The notes beneath the pieces were generated by a model. The model worked only from the letters and a program-made list of their open reading frames with translations, ran no database searches and was not told the origin of the DNA. A stretch of DNA of 64,000 nt, taken from IMG/VR virus record IMGVR_UViG_3300044766_000192, positions 1 through 64,000 of that record; one strand, given 5' to 3'. Below, piece by piece: positions 51,185 through 59,313 of the stretch. A program made the position numbers and the translations under genes. This DNA comes from a virus. Every line of letters begins with the position of its first letter. The stretch's first letter is position 1.

Positions 51185-51682
51185 TTAGCGCGATTCAGAA
51201 GGCGGCGCGACGACGATCAGGAATCCCTGGAACATCCACGCGAGGCGCAGCGTGACGAGGTCGGAGAAGTTCGTGAACGCAAGCGCGTCCACGACGATCT
51301 GAAAGCTCTCCGCTCGCACGATCGTGTAGGGCTCGGCCCATTCCCACGTCTGCTCGGCCGTGCCTTTGGTCAGCAGCGGAAGCGCGGTCGGAGCCTTGGT
51401 CATCAGCTCGTTCTTGCCGAGGTCGGAGATCCGAACCCGCAAGAGCGATTGAAGGACCACCTGATCCGGCTGGTTGTCCAGCACGTCGCCGTTGGTGTCG
51501 AGCGCGATGCAGAATGGCTTGCAGCGATGGATCTCGAACGGCTTGTCGACGTTGTGCAGGAACGTCGCATCCGGGAACTGTTGGCCCACCTGGGCTGTCG
51601 TCATCGGAACTTCCCCGGCCATCTCGTAGGGAATCCGCATCGTGATCTTGCGACCAGCCCAGGAATCAGGAAGGCGACCCAT
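51185..51682 (-). CDS. jelly-roll-like capsid candidate, 165 aa
   Basis: Beta-strand rich (RKITMRIPYEM, PFEIHRCKPFCIALDT, FQIVVDALAFTNFSDLVTLR, FQGFLIVVAPP) with a good GGAG site. The size matches small single-jelly-roll capsid proteins (about 170 aa), but no characteristic motif is present. In the middle of the virion module. Confidence 0.45.
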   Translation of the reverse strand: MGRLPDSWAGRKITMRIPYEMAGEVPMTTAQVGQQFPDATFLHNVDKPFEIHRCKPFCIALDTNGDVLDNQPDQVVLQSLLRVRISDLGKNELMTKAPTALPLLTKGTAEQTWEWAEPYTIVRAESFQIVVDALAFTNFSDLVTLRLAWMFQGFLIVVAPPSESR

Positions 51683-51762
51683 TTTCTTTCTCCTAAACGC
51701 CGACGTTTACATTTGATGAAGGCGCGTTGATCCCGACACTATCACAATAGGAAGGACTCCTC

Positions 51763-52107
51763 ATGGATCAGGACGATTACGTCAGTAGCTTCACGCGCCC
51801 CACCGTTGGACTCAAGGTCTACCTATCGCGCGGTCCATCGGGCTTGCCCGAGACCTTCGAGCGCAAGAGTGCCGATCGCGAGCTAGAGGTGTACCTCGGG
51901 CGCGTCAAGGTCAAGATCGCCATCGACAGCTTCATCAGGCGCATGTTGCTCGAACGCCGCCGCGAAGAATGGGGTGACGTGATCGAGCATCTCGCCGGGC
52001 TGACCAAGCTCGACGCCGAGATCGTGCCGCTCGATGCCGCCGTGGCGTTCTGGGCTCAGGTCAACCAGTCACGTGAAGCCGCGAGCCGAGCCAAAGCTCA
52101 GGCATAA
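51763..52107 (+). CDS. hypothetical protein, 114 aa
   Basis: The only plus-strand gene in the virion module. A possible class II element (AATAGGA) with an AAGGA site precedes it. Amphipathic helices (IDSFIRRMLLERRREEWGDV, HLAGLTKLDAEIV). Basic. It could be a regulator of the cluster. Unknown. Confidence 0.5.
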   Translation: MDQDDYVSSFTRPTVGLKVYLSRGPSGLPETFERKSADRELEVYLGRVKVKIAIDSFIRRMLLERRREEWGDVIEHLAGLTKLDAEIVPLDAAVAFWAQVNQSREAASRAKAQA

Positions 52108-52112
52108 GGAAA

Positions 52113-52346
52113 TTACGGCTGCACGTGCGCGAACGGCTGCGCCCAAGTCTTGAGCGCCGCGAACGCCGCTTGCACAGCGATCTCGATGTCTTCTTGGGGC
52201 ACAGCATAGGCCGCTTTGAAGAGGGCGATGCCTTCCTGCAAATTCGCGGTGGCCCAACGAGCTGCGACGGCATCAGGCAATCCGCTCTCGATCTTGTACG
52301 CCGTGAGCGCACGAAGAACGCCAGCTTCGAGATTCAACAGCTCCAC
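52113..52346 (-). CDS. helical protein, 77 aa
   Basis: GTG 52346 lies 4 nt after the stop of the spike gene. Helical with a hydrophobic face (LRALTAYKIESGLPDAVAAR, EIAVQAAFAALKTWAQP). The longer frame that overlaps the spike is not used. Perhaps a spike chaperone. Unknown. Confidence 0.5.
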   Translation of the reverse strand: MELLNLEAGVLRALTAYKIESGLPDAVAARWATANLQEGIALFKAAYAVPQEDIEIAVQAAFAALKTWAQPFAHVQP

Positions 52347-52350
52347 GATC

Positions 52351-54078
52351 TTACTGGTAGAGCCGCGAACCAGTCCCGGTTGCGCCCGTCGCCGCTGCTG
52401 CGGTGATGTCGTACTCGTTGTCGACGGGCCGACCATCGGCTCCCGACAAGAAGTTGGCCCAGGTTCGAGCGGCACCGTCGCCAACCTTCATCTGGCCGGC
52501 TGTCCCGTTCGGTGGCGGCGTTCCCGCTGCCGACGTCACGGCGTCGACCTTGACGAACATACCGTCATCGACGTGAACACCAATACCCGTGTTGGCCGCG
52601 CCGGTCGTGCCGCAACTCAGAAGCTCCAGGACGCCGCTTCCGAGCGTGGCCGCGATCCCGTCGCGACCGCAGCCATAGACGTCGAGCTTGTTGAAGCGAC
52701 CACGCGAGCCGTGGAAGCGAATGCCGTCGCCCGTTGCGCCCGGCGTGTTGCGGACGATGCAGTTGAGGAAGCCCATGAACGGCGTCGCCGTTGGGATGCC
52801 CGCACCGTAGCCTGGCAACGATGACAGGACCTCGATCGGATCACAGGCATCGAAGCATTGCACGCGAAAGCTCGGCAGGCTCGGCGCGATCGAGAAGATG
52901 CCTCCAGTGCAGGCGTCCATGAGCCCGGCTTGCACGGTGCAGTAGCCGCCGAGAAACGGCGTGCCGATGATCCAATCGCGCACGAGGCGGCTGATCGCTC
53001 GCGTCGCCATGTCGACGTTCGGGCTTTGCAGCTTGCACATCTGCACGGCGATCTCTCCGACGCCAACGCAGGCGAGCCCGGGATTCGCGAGGCCGCCCGT
53101 GTTCGTAACTTCGAGCCCACTGAACGAGAGCGAGTCGGTGTTGAAGGCTCGAAGCGATCCGGCGCCGCCACCACTCGGTACGATGCCCGGCGTGTTCGAT
53201 CCCGAGATGTGAGCGCTCGGTTCCATGACCAGGATCGGCGTGGTGAGCGCCGTGTTCGTCGCGAGCAAGATTGAATTGTTGGTGCTCTCGATGATCACCG
53301 CGTTCTCACCACCACCGGTCGCACCGACGACGAATTTGCCCTTGAGCGCATTCGCGGCCCACGATGCGCGTGCAACGTTGAGCGTAAGTCTGATGAGCCC
53401 GGAGACTGCGACTGGAACGGCGGATAGGATATCGGCGCCGGCAATCGTTGCATCGGCGGGCGAGATCGCCGCCATGAGCTGAGGGATCGCTTGGATCCCG
53501 ACCGCGGTGGCGAACAGGAACCACTGGCTGCCAACGTCGACGGCGATCGTCCGTGGCGTTTTCCAAGCCGGTAGCGTGTAGTCGGCCGGCAGGACTTCCG
53601 TGATGCCGGTGACGTCGACGATGTAGCGCACGCCCGGCGGCAGAATCTCCGGGACGTCGCGAACAGCACGTTGAAGTGTCAAATACGGCGTCGCGAGCGA
53701 GCCGTTGCCGGTCGCGTCCGAGCCGGTAATGCGCGCGTAGATGATGATGGTTCCCACCGAGAACGGCGGGGTCGGGACGCCACCGGCACCACCGCCGCCA
53801 TCGGCGATAAACGGGTGCGGTGTGAGCGCGAGCGTAGCTACGTCGCCGAAGACGCGCTCGATCGAGTGCCAATACTCGACAAGCACGTCGACGTCGCCAT
53901 CGCCGCTGACCGTGACGTTCGTAGCATCCGCAGTGATCACGAACCCGGACTTGGAGGCTTCGATGTGGTCGGGGATGACCGCGCGGCCATTCTGCACGAT
54001 CAAGCCGTGTGGCAGAGAGACAGAGCCGCCACCGGGGGTGACGACGAAGTGCAGGATGTTTTTGAGTCTCGTTGCCAT
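52351..54078 (-). CDS. beta-helix spike or receptor-binding protein, 575 aa
   Basis: An N-terminal anchor domain (RLKNILHFVVTPGGGSVSLP), a linker around residue 100, and from about 120 a repetitive Gly/Ala-rich region with short strands (DATGNGSLATPYLTLQRAV, VGEIAVQMCKLQSPNVDM, GIAATLGSGVLELLSC) typical of right-handed beta-helix spikes. Probably depolymerising or host-binding. The promoter just upstream has a 9-bp inverted repeat. Confidence 0.65.
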   Translation of the reverse strand: MATRLKNILHFVVTPGGGSVSLPHGLIVQNGRAVIPDHIEASKSGFVITADATNVTVSGDGDVDVLVEYWHSIERVFGDVATLALTPHPFIADGGGGAGGVPTPPFSVGTIIIYARITGSDATGNGSLATPYLTLQRAVRDVPEILPPGVRYIVDVTGITEVLPADYTLPAWKTPRTIAVDVGSQWFLFATAVGIQAIPQLMAAISPADATIAGADILSAVPVAVSGLIRLTLNVARASWAANALKGKFVVGATGGGENAVIIESTNNSILLATNTALTTPILVMEPSAHISGSNTPGIVPSGGGAGSLRAFNTDSLSFSGLEVTNTGGLANPGLACVGVGEIAVQMCKLQSPNVDMATRAISRLVRDWIIGTPFLGGYCTVQAGLMDACTGGIFSIAPSLPSFRVQCFDACDPIEVLSSLPGYGAGIPTATPFMGFLNCIVRNTPGATGDGIRFHGSRGRFNKLDVYGCGRDGIAATLGSGVLELLSCGTTGAANTGIGVHVDDGMFVKVDAVTSAAGTPPPNGTAGQMKVGDGAARTWANFLSGADGRPVDNEYDITAAAATGATGTGSRLYQ

Positions 54079-54084
54079 GGCCCT

Positions 54085-54114
54085 AGTAAATACTTGATCG
54101 CGCTTGCGATCAAG
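54085..54114 (-). promoter_or_regulatory. promoter with palindromic operator for the spike
   Basis: Minus strand TTGATC, 17 nt, TTTACT, with the ATG 6 nt after. CTTGATCGC and GCGATCAAG (54093-54114) form a perfect 9-bp inverted repeat with loop GCTT, covering the -35 and spacer, so a bound repressor would block the promoter. Confidence 0.6.
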
Positions 54115-54130
54115 GAACTAGAAACGACAA

Positions 54131-54152
54131 AGGCGCCCCCGAAGGAGCGCCT
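54131..54152 (-). terminator. rho-independent-like terminator after the 236-aa gene
   Basis: Minus strand reads AGGCGCTCC, TTCG, GGGGCGCCT and then a T-rich stretch (TTGTCGTTTC). Nine base pairs (one G-U) around a UUCG tetraloop. It lies 37 nt after the stop of 54189-54899. The T run is interrupted, so efficiency is uncertain. Confidence 0.7.
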
Positions 54153-54188
54153 CTTATGATTGCCGAGAGGTCGAATCGCGCGTTGCGA

Positions 54189-54899
54189 TTAGACGACCGA
54201 GCGTCGGATCAGGCCGTAGAAGTAGACCTTCTCGTCGGCGAAGTTCAGGTCGTCACCAGCATCCGATGCGTCCTGGGCGATCTGCAACGCCGCTTCCGGT
54301 TGGAAGCTGAACGTGTAGCCGAGGTTCTCACGCATCCACACCGGCAGCACGAGCGCGTTGCGATCACGCGGGCTCGGGATGCCGTTCTGGGCGATCTCGA
54401 AGAACGCGTTGGTCGAGAACACCGCGAAGCCGTGACCCTGCGGATAGTCCTGGATCACACCCGACGTGTAGACCTTGCCGTTGTAGTTGTACTCCAGGAA
54501 CGTCACGCGATCGACCTGGAACAACGTCACGAGCTGCGGAGGATCCGACAGCGCGCCATTGGTGTCCGGCAGCTGCGGATCGCTCTTGCCTTCGGCGGGC
54601 CGCATGACTCGCGTCATCTTGCAGCCGACGCCGTAGACGTACATCTCCCAGTCCTTCGGGAGACCCGCCGATCCCGCGCGCGGGATGTTCGTGTCGACAC
54701 GCGTGCTCGTACGCGTGCCACCAGGGATCTGCTGCGATCGTCCGGCCGAGAACGCCTCGACGGGGCCGTTCTGCTGGTTGTTGAACTGGACCGTCGAGTA
54801 GAGCTTGTCGTCGATCCAATCCGAGATCTGGATCGTCTGCCCGTTGTCCATCGTGATCGTGGTTGTGCCTGGTGCTACGCCAACAGTTCCGCCTGCCAT
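54189..54899 (-). CDS. major capsid protein candidate, jelly-roll-like, 236 aa
   Basis: A beta-rich, soluble protein with no signal. The order DDKLYSTVQFNNQQNGPVEAF, then RVDTNIPRAGSAGLPKDWEM, and the end KVYFYGLIRRSVV has the look of jelly-roll capsid proteins in tailless viruses (TNIP, LP, then long strand runs). AAGGAGAGAGTC precedes the ATG and the gene has its own strong terminator, as expected of a highly expressed capsid gene. Homology cannot be established by eye, so this is a candidate only. Confidence 0.5.
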   Translation of the reverse strand: MAGGTVGVAPGTTTITMDNGQTIQISDWIDDKLYSTVQFNNQQNGPVEAFSAGRSQQIPGGTRTSTRVDTNIPRAGSAGLPKDWEMYVYGVGCKMTRVMRPAEGKSDPQLPDTNGALSDPPQLVTLFQVDRVTFLEYNYNGKVYTSGVIQDYPQGHGFAVFSTNAFFEIAQNGIPSPRDRNALVLPVWMRENLGYTFSFQPEAALQIAQDASDAGDDLNFADEKVYFYGLIRRSVV

Positions 54900-55002
54900 G
54901 ACTCTCTCCTTGTGAAGACTTGGTTTTTGGCTCGCGTGGGAGTCGTCCCCCGCACGAGCAGTGAGCTTTGTCGATCTCGTTCAGTGAACGAGAGTGATCG
55001 GC

Positions 55003-55626
55003 CTAGTGATGCTGGCCGTAGAGCGTCGCGCCGTAGCGCGCCGAGAGCCCCGAGATGTTCGGGCCGCCCGCCGCGAGCTGCTGACCGAGCAGATTCACCG
55101 GAGGCCGAGCACCGCCACCGCGCGCTGCGCCGAAGCCCGAGACTTGCGGACCGGCAACGCCAGGGATCGTGCCTTGCGGATGGCTGGTTGCCGAAACCGA
55201 CGGCAGTCCGAACTGGCCACCGTTGAGAGCACTGATCTGTGGCAGGCCCATCTGACCGTTGAGGGCGTTGATCATCGGCATGCCCATGCCCTTGACCGGC
55301 TGAGCTGGCGCCGATGGCGCGAACAGCACGCCTTCGAGCCACTTCAGGCCGCTCGCGAGGAACGCACCCGCGAACGCGCCCCACGATGCGTGACGTGTGG
55401 ACTTCATCGCCCACAGCGCACCGCCACTCGCGAGCCCGACGAGGAAGCCGATCAGATCGGCATTCTGTTGCGCAGCGCTGCCCGGTGTGCCGCGTGACAG
55501 AGCCATCGAGGTGACGCTTGAGACGCCGCCGCCGATGAGCATGCCGTAGAGCGGGTTCATGCCGGGGTTCTCACCGAATTCGTTGAGGCCGAGCAGGTCG
55601 ACGTTTCCGAGCAGCTTGGTGGTCAT
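55003..55626 (-). CDS. multi-TM membrane protein, 207 aa
   Basis: ATG 55626 follows AAGGAG. Hydrophobic segments at about residues 25-42 (YGMLIGGGVSSVTSMA), 57-72 (LIGFLVGLASGGALWA) and 79-98 (SWGAFAGAFLASGLKWLEGV), then a Gly/Pro/Asn-rich tail of 90 residues. It precedes the capsid candidate. Could be the major membrane protein of the virion. Confidence 0.6.
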   Translation of the reverse strand: MTTKLLGNVDLLGLNEFGENPGMNPLYGMLIGGGVSSVTSMALSRGTPGSAAQQNADLIGFLVGLASGGALWAMKSTRHASWGAFAGAFLASGLKWLEGVLFAPSAPAQPVKGMGMPMINALNGQMGLPQISALNGGQFGLPSVSATSHPQGTIPGVAGPQVSGFGAARGGGARPPVNLLGQQLAAGGPNISGLSARYGATLYGQHH

Positions 55627-55642
55627 GAGATCTATCGCTCCT

Positions 55643-55831
55643 TCAGGGTTTTTTCGGGGCTGGGCAGCTGCCCTTGAACAGCCAGCCACTTCTTGTCTTC
55701 GCGCTCTTGCCGACGAAACAAAGGCGGGCCCCTCGTTTCGTCCTCGTATTGAAAACGCACTTGCACTCGCCGATGCCGAGCTGCTTTCGGCCGGATTCGC
55801 CCGAGCCCGAGAGCGTCATGATGCTCGGCAT
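55643..55831 (-). CDS. basic Cys protein, 62 aa
   Basis: GAGGAGATCACG precedes the ATG. Four Cys with basic residues (GECKCVFNTRTKRGARLC, KGSCPAPKKP). Same class as other small basic proteins. Virion core or membrane binding is a guess. Confidence 0.5.
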   Translation of the reverse strand: MPSIMTLSGSGESGRKQLGIGECKCVFNTRTKRGARLCFVGKSAKTRSGWLFKGSCPAPKKP

Positions 55832-55841
55832 CGTGATCTCC

Positions 55842-56387
55842 TCAGTGCCAAGGCCAGCGCAGGCCCCGCCACATCATCATCGTGGTCTTGTCGATTCCCT
55901 CCTGCATGTTCGGCGGAAGGTTCGATGATCGGCCGTACGCCTGCGCGACCATCTGATGGATCTGCCGTTGCGGCCCGCCCCACGGACCGATGCCGGCAGC
56001 CGGGCCGTACGCACTTTGCTGTACAGCGACACCACCGCCCGGAACCGAAGAGTCGGCGAACCCCACCGGAGCGCTCGCTTGCATCTTGCGCATCCACGCG
56101 CGAGCCCGAACACCCGCCCACCAATTCCGCAGCCGCGGAAATAGTGGAGCACCGAGCCCGCGCAGCACCGGGCGATAGACGCCGGGGCCTGACAACGTCA
56201 TGCCGCTCTGCGGGCCGGTCGTGAACGCATTCGCGACCATCTGAACGTCTTGTCCGGGGTTGTAGCCAACCATCGGCGAGAGAACGCTCGTGCGCATCAC
56301 GCGATCGGGCCGCATGAAGTGCGAGCCGCCGCCGTGCCGAGGAACTGCGTCACCGAGAAGTGAAATCTGGTGCATGAACGCGAGCAT
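55842..56387 (-). CDS. virion-module hypothetical protein, 181 aa
   Basis: Met-rich N-terminus (QISLLGDAVPRHGGGSHFMR), a basic TrpArg segment (FPRLRNWWAGVRARAWMRKM) and a Gly/Gln/Pro-rich end (WGGPQRQIHQMVAQAYGRSS). ATG 56387 is one of three possible starts (TTG 56411, ATG 56375). First gene of the virion block. Not recognised. Confidence 0.45.
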   Translation of the reverse strand: MLAFMHQISLLGDAVPRHGGGSHFMRPDRVMRTSVLSPMVGYNPGQDVQMVANAFTTGPQSGMTLSGPGVYRPVLRGLGAPLFPRLRNWWAGVRARAWMRKMQASAPVGFADSSVPGGGVAVQQSAYGPAAGIGPWGGPQRQIHQMVAQAYGRSSNLPPNMQEGIDKTTMMMWRGLRWPWH

Positions 56388-56500
56388 GCAGATCTGGATC
56401 TCGCCGGGCAACTAAGTTGTTTAGTGATTCTCGCCAGTTAAATAGACGCTGTGCTAACAACTGCGATGACGATTAAAACTAAATCAGTGAAGTTACGTGC

Positions 56501-56533
56501 TGAGTGTCAGAGCAATCTGATAACGAATCCCCC
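56501..56533 (+). promoter_or_regulatory. class I promoter, TGTCAGA type
   Basis: TGAGTGTCAGAGC, then TGATAACG, with GTG 56534 16 nt after the TGA. A GTG at 56504 would start inside the promoter and is rejected. Confidence 0.65.
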
Positions 56534-57532
56534 GTGGGAAGACCGAAGATTCACGGTCGAAGTAAGCTACCAGAATATGTAGTTTGGTCGGGAATGCTTC
56601 AACGCTGTACAAACCCTAACAACTCCGGTTGGAAAAACTATGGTGGGCGAGGCATCAATGTTTGCGAGCGTTGGCGGTCGTTTGAAAACTTCTTTGCCGA
56701 CATGGGAGTACGACCGAGCCCCGAATTTACAATTGATCGTTTCCCAAACAACAACGGTGACTACGAGCCCACAAACTGCCGTTGGGCGACGCGATTAGAG
56801 CAAGGTCGAAGCACCCGTCGAGTAAAACTCTCAGTTGAGCGTGTTCAAGAGATCTTTCTGTTATCAAAACAAGGCGCAAGTCTTCGATCAATTGCTCAAC
56901 GCTTTGGAGTATCAGACTCTACTGTTAGCTCGGTTCTAAACGGGACAACTTGGTGTCCACCAGGACAACCAAGAAAACAACCAGGCTACAAAAAACTGAT
57001 GCTAGTAATCGGTTCCAACACCGCACAGGCACTCGCGCCGCATACTATAGAGCATTCATGGGTGATGTTCGTTCAAGTGGCATCACCGGGCGGCGTCATC
57101 GGCCCAATCAAGATTGAAGGTGTGCGCGGGTCTCAAGTAAGCAAACGCTTGTTCGCAATCTCCGAGGACAATCCCTATCCAGCGTACTTGATCGGGCTCG
57201 TCGAAACGCCGACGCCCGCTGAGCATGCGCAAGCAATCTGCGAGCAGTACAGCACAAGTCATTTACATGACGGTTGGTTCGAACCGACGCCGGTCTTGCT
57301 GCAATTCATTCAGCATGTCGGGCAAAGCGCGCTCGCGAGCTTGATCGCAGCGACGCGGCCTGGCGGCGTGCCTGATGCTGTTGTCGGCATCGAAGAAATT
57401 GCTACTGTGCTTGATGTTTCAGTGCCGACGATTCGCAGACTTGTCACAGCCGGTGCGATCCCCCACTTTCGTGTCGGTCGTCAGCTGCGATTCGTCGTCG
57501 AAGATGTGCTTGCATCTATGAACCGCGGCTAG
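56534..57532 (+). CDS. HNH - HTH - GIY-YIG-like - HTH_17 fusion, 332 aa
   Basis: From GTG 56534. An HNH nuclease (RCTNPNNSGWKNYGGRGINV, FTIDRFPNNNGDYEPTNCRW) is followed by a helix-turn-helix (ASLRSIAQRFGVSDSTVSSV). After QPRKQPGYKK comes a second part that could begin at ATG 56999 (MLVIGSNTA). It has a T5orf172/MUG113-like stretch (GPIKIEG, KRLFAISEDNPYPAYLIGLV, GWFEPTPVL) and an excisionase-type HTH (IEEIATVLDVSVPTIRRLVT). The AT-rich 5' half looks newly acquired. Confidence 0.72.
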   Translation: MGRPKIHGRSKLPEYVVWSGMLQRCTNPNNSGWKNYGGRGINVCERWRSFENFFADMGVRPSPEFTIDRFPNNNGDYEPTNCRWATRLEQGRSTRRVKLSVERVQEIFLLSKQGASLRSIAQRFGVSDSTVSSVLNGTTWCPPGQPRKQPGYKKLMLVIGSNTAQALAPHTIEHSWVMFVQVASPGGVIGPIKIEGVRGSQVSKRLFAISEDNPYPAYLIGLVETPTPAEHAQAICEQYSTSHLHDGWFEPTPVLLQFIQHVGQSALASLIAATRPGGVPDAVVGIEEIATVLDVSVPTIRRLVTAGAIPHFRVGRQLRFVVEDVLASMNRG

Positions 57533-57561
57533 CTGTCAGAGCTGCGTGGTAGCCCTTAGAT
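57530..57561 (+). promoter_or_regulatory. class I promoter, TGTCAGA type
   Basis: TAGCTGTCAGAGC, then TGGTAGCCC, with GTG 57562 15 nt after the TGG. Overlaps the stop codon of the fusion gene. Confidence 0.7.
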
Positions 57562-57855
57562 GTGGGGCCAACCCTCGTCGTCAATTGCCGTCGCGAGCCC
57601 TTTGACGTCTACATCGGACGAGGATCGATTTGGGGTAATAGGTTCGTGCACCTTGTAACAGGACGCCACCAAGGTGTGATCGGCGTTGCGACACGCGATG
57701 AAGCGATCGATCGCTACGCTGAGTGGATCCAAACACAGCCGCAGCTTCTCGCGTTGATTCACACGCTCCGTGGAAAGCGTCTCGGTTGCTACTGTCTGTA
57801 CAACCAACGCTGTCACGGCGAAATCCTCGCGGATCTCGCTGACGGCCTTCGCTAG
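57562..57855 (+). CDS. DUF4326 protein, 97 aa
   Basis: PTLVVNCRREPFDVYIGRGS and IWGNRFVHLVT followed by CYCLYNQRCHGEILA are the DUF4326 signature (IGRGSxWGNPF, CxCxPxxCHG-like). Frequent in phages and thought to act in nucleotide or RNA metabolism; activity unproved. GTG start suits the promoter. Confidence 0.8.
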   Translation: MGPTLVVNCRREPFDVYIGRGSIWGNRFVHLVTGRHQGVIGVATRDEAIDRYAEWIQTQPQLLALIHTLRGKRLGCYCLYNQRCHGEILADLADGLR

Positions 57856-57884
57856 CTGCCAGACCTCGATGCTACGCCTCGAAA
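57852..57884 (+). promoter_or_regulatory. class I promoter variant
   Basis: TAGCTGCCAGACC, then TGCTACGCC, with ATG 57885 15 nt after the TGC. One base differs in TGTCAGA. Confidence 0.6.
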
Positions 57885-58016
57885 ATGCGAATCAACGTCT
57901 ACAGCCAAGAACTGACTAGCGAGGTCATCCGGATGCCGCATTCGCAGAGTCGTCGTGAGGAAATGGCAAAGGCGTTCGAGCAGATCGCTAAGCTGTTCCG
58001 CACTGAAGGGAGGTAG
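57885..58016 (+). CDS. hypothetical protein, 43 aa
   Basis: MRINVYSQELTSEVIRMPHS, then a helix (EEMAKAFEQIAKLFRTEG). Leaderless start. It carries the GGGAGG ribosome site of the ThyX gene in its end. Such short leader genes are common before thyX in phages only by analogy. Function unknown. Confidence 0.5.
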   Translation: MRINVYSQELTSEVIRMPHSQSRREEMAKAFEQIAKLFRTEGR

Positions 58017-58018
58017 GG

Positions 58019-58708
58019 ATGGGCCACATCGTCATCAATGGTAACGAGATCCCCTGCCTCGACCACGGATACGTGGCTCTCGTCGACGTGATGGGCGACG
58101 ACCGCACGCCGGCTCAGACCGCGCGCACGAGCTTCCGCAATCGCAAGGAGCGAACGGCCGAAGAGGACGCCAAGCTCACAGACTACTTGATCCGCAATCG
58201 CCACAACACGCCGCTCGAATTTGTGAACCTGCGTTTCTATATGAAGATGCCGATCTTCGTCGCGCGTCAGCTCGTGCGCCACCGGATGGCGAGCATCAAC
58301 GAGATCAGTTATCGCTACGTGCAAGCTGCGCGCGAATTCTACGTACCAACGTCCGATCGCATGCAGCGAAAGGCCGAGACGAACAAGCAGGGCTCATCAG
58401 AGGAGATCGTCGACGATCCGCTCATGTGTAACCGGTTGATGGTCGCCGTCGGGCACCAAGCGTTCGACGCGTACGAGAAGCTCCTCGCACACGGGCTTGC
58501 CCCAGAGATCGCGCGTAGCGTATTGCCGCTCGGCACGTACACCGAGTGGTACTGGGCCGCTGATCTCCACAACACGCTCCACATGCTGAGCTTGCGGCTC
58601 GACCCACACGCGCAGTACGAGATCCGCGTCTACGCCGAGGCGATGTTGAATCTCCTCAAGCCGATCTTTCCGACGATCATCAGCTCTTGGGGGAAAATCC
58701 GTGGCTAA
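58019..58708 (+). CDS. thyX: flavin-dependent thymidylate synthase ThyX
   Basis: 229 aa with the ThyX motif RHRMASINEISYRY (residues 87-100) matching RHRxxSxNExSxRY. HNTPLEFVN and VRHR precede it, and ARSVLPLGTYTEWYWAADLHN, HAQYEIRVYAEAM follow. It makes dTMP from dUMP with FAD, NADPH and methylene-THF. Together with a uracil-excising UDG domain in the polymerase it suggests the virus controls uracil and thymine levels in its DNA. GGGAGG upstream. Confidence 0.95.
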   Translation: MGHIVINGNEIPCLDHGYVALVDVMGDDRTPAQTARTSFRNRKERTAEEDAKLTDYLIRNRHNTPLEFVNLRFYMKMPIFVARQLVRHRMASINEISYRYVQAAREFYVPTSDRMQRKAETNKQGSSEEIVDDPLMCNRLMVAVGHQAFDAYEKLLAHGLAPEIARSVLPLGTYTEWYWAADLHNTLHMLSLRLDPHAQYEIRVYAEAMLNLLKPIFPTIISSWGKIRG

Positions 58709-58829
58709 GGATCGTTCGGCGATCGTTGAGCTTCAACCGGCAGACAAGCAGGTTGAGCGCACGCGAACTTGGTACCGCCGCCGAAAGAAGTTGGCGATTC
58801 CTGAAAACCTACGATGGCTAGAAGAATGA
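58701..58829 (+). CDS. hypothetical protein, 42 aa
   Basis: GTG 58701 overlaps the ThyX stop by 8 nt. Basic and helical (TWYRRRKKLAIPENLRWLEE). Its stop overlaps the next start (ATGA). Unknown. Confidence 0.45.
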   Translation: MAKDRSAIVELQPADKQVERTRTWYRRRKKLAIPENLRWLEE

Positions 58830-59110
58830 TCATTCACAAGAATCGACCAAAATCAGAGCCCGACACGTTTCGCATCAGTGGCAAGCCTCCAACAGAAGAG
58901 GCGGTTGATCATCCCGCGCACTACGGCGGCGAGAACAATCCGTACGAAGCGATCAAGGTGATCGAGGCGCTCGGTCTCGGATTCAATCTCGGAAACGCTT
59001 TCAAGTACATCGCGCGAGCGGGCAAGAAAGATCCCGCGAAAGCCCTCGAAGACTTGAAAAAGGGGGCGTGGTATTTGAATCGAGAAATAGAGAACAGATC
59101 GAAAAAATGA
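58826..59110 (+). CDS. DUF3310 protein, 94 aa
   Basis: VDHPAHYGGENNPYEAIKVIE and FNLGNAFKYIARAGKK and WYLNREIE match DUF3310 (phage nucleotide kinase-like, MazG-adjacent). ATG 58826 overlaps the previous TGA; ATG 58814 is a 4-residue longer alternative. Usually found with thymidylate and nucleotide genes, as here. Confidence 0.85.
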   Translation: MIIHKNRPKSEPDTFRISGKPPTEEAVDHPAHYGGENNPYEAIKVIEALGLGFNLGNAFKYIARAGKKDPAKALEDLKKGAWYLNREIENRSKK

Positions 59111-59313
59111 GCGAGCGCTACAAGCCGAAGGATCTCCTCCGAGCACGCGGCACGAGCCCCGTGAAGACTCAACCCAAGCCAACGGCGATCGACTATCACC
59201 AACAGCTACTACGAAAACGAACAGCTGAGCGGATCGGTGGAAGCCCCGTCGAGTGCAGTCACGGCGTGCCGTGGGTCGACTGCACGATCTGCTCGAAACC
59301 GATCAAGCGCTAG
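59107..59313 (+). CDS. Cys-containing hypothetical protein, 68 aa
   Basis: ATGA overlap with DUF3310. A KTQPKPTAIDYHQQLLRKRT segment, then CSHGVPWVDCTICSKP, a small Cys/His site. It ends the plus operon and overlaps the convergent gene by 4 nt. Unknown. Confidence 0.5.
   Translation: MSERYKPKDLLRARGTSPVKTQPKPTAIDYHQQLLRKRTAERIGGSPVECSHGVPWVDCTICSKPIKR

Noticed and set aside
56504-56533. GTG start for the HNH fusion gene at 56504
   Set aside because: It falls inside the class I promoter. GTG 56534 gives the normal spacing of 16 nt from TGATAAC.
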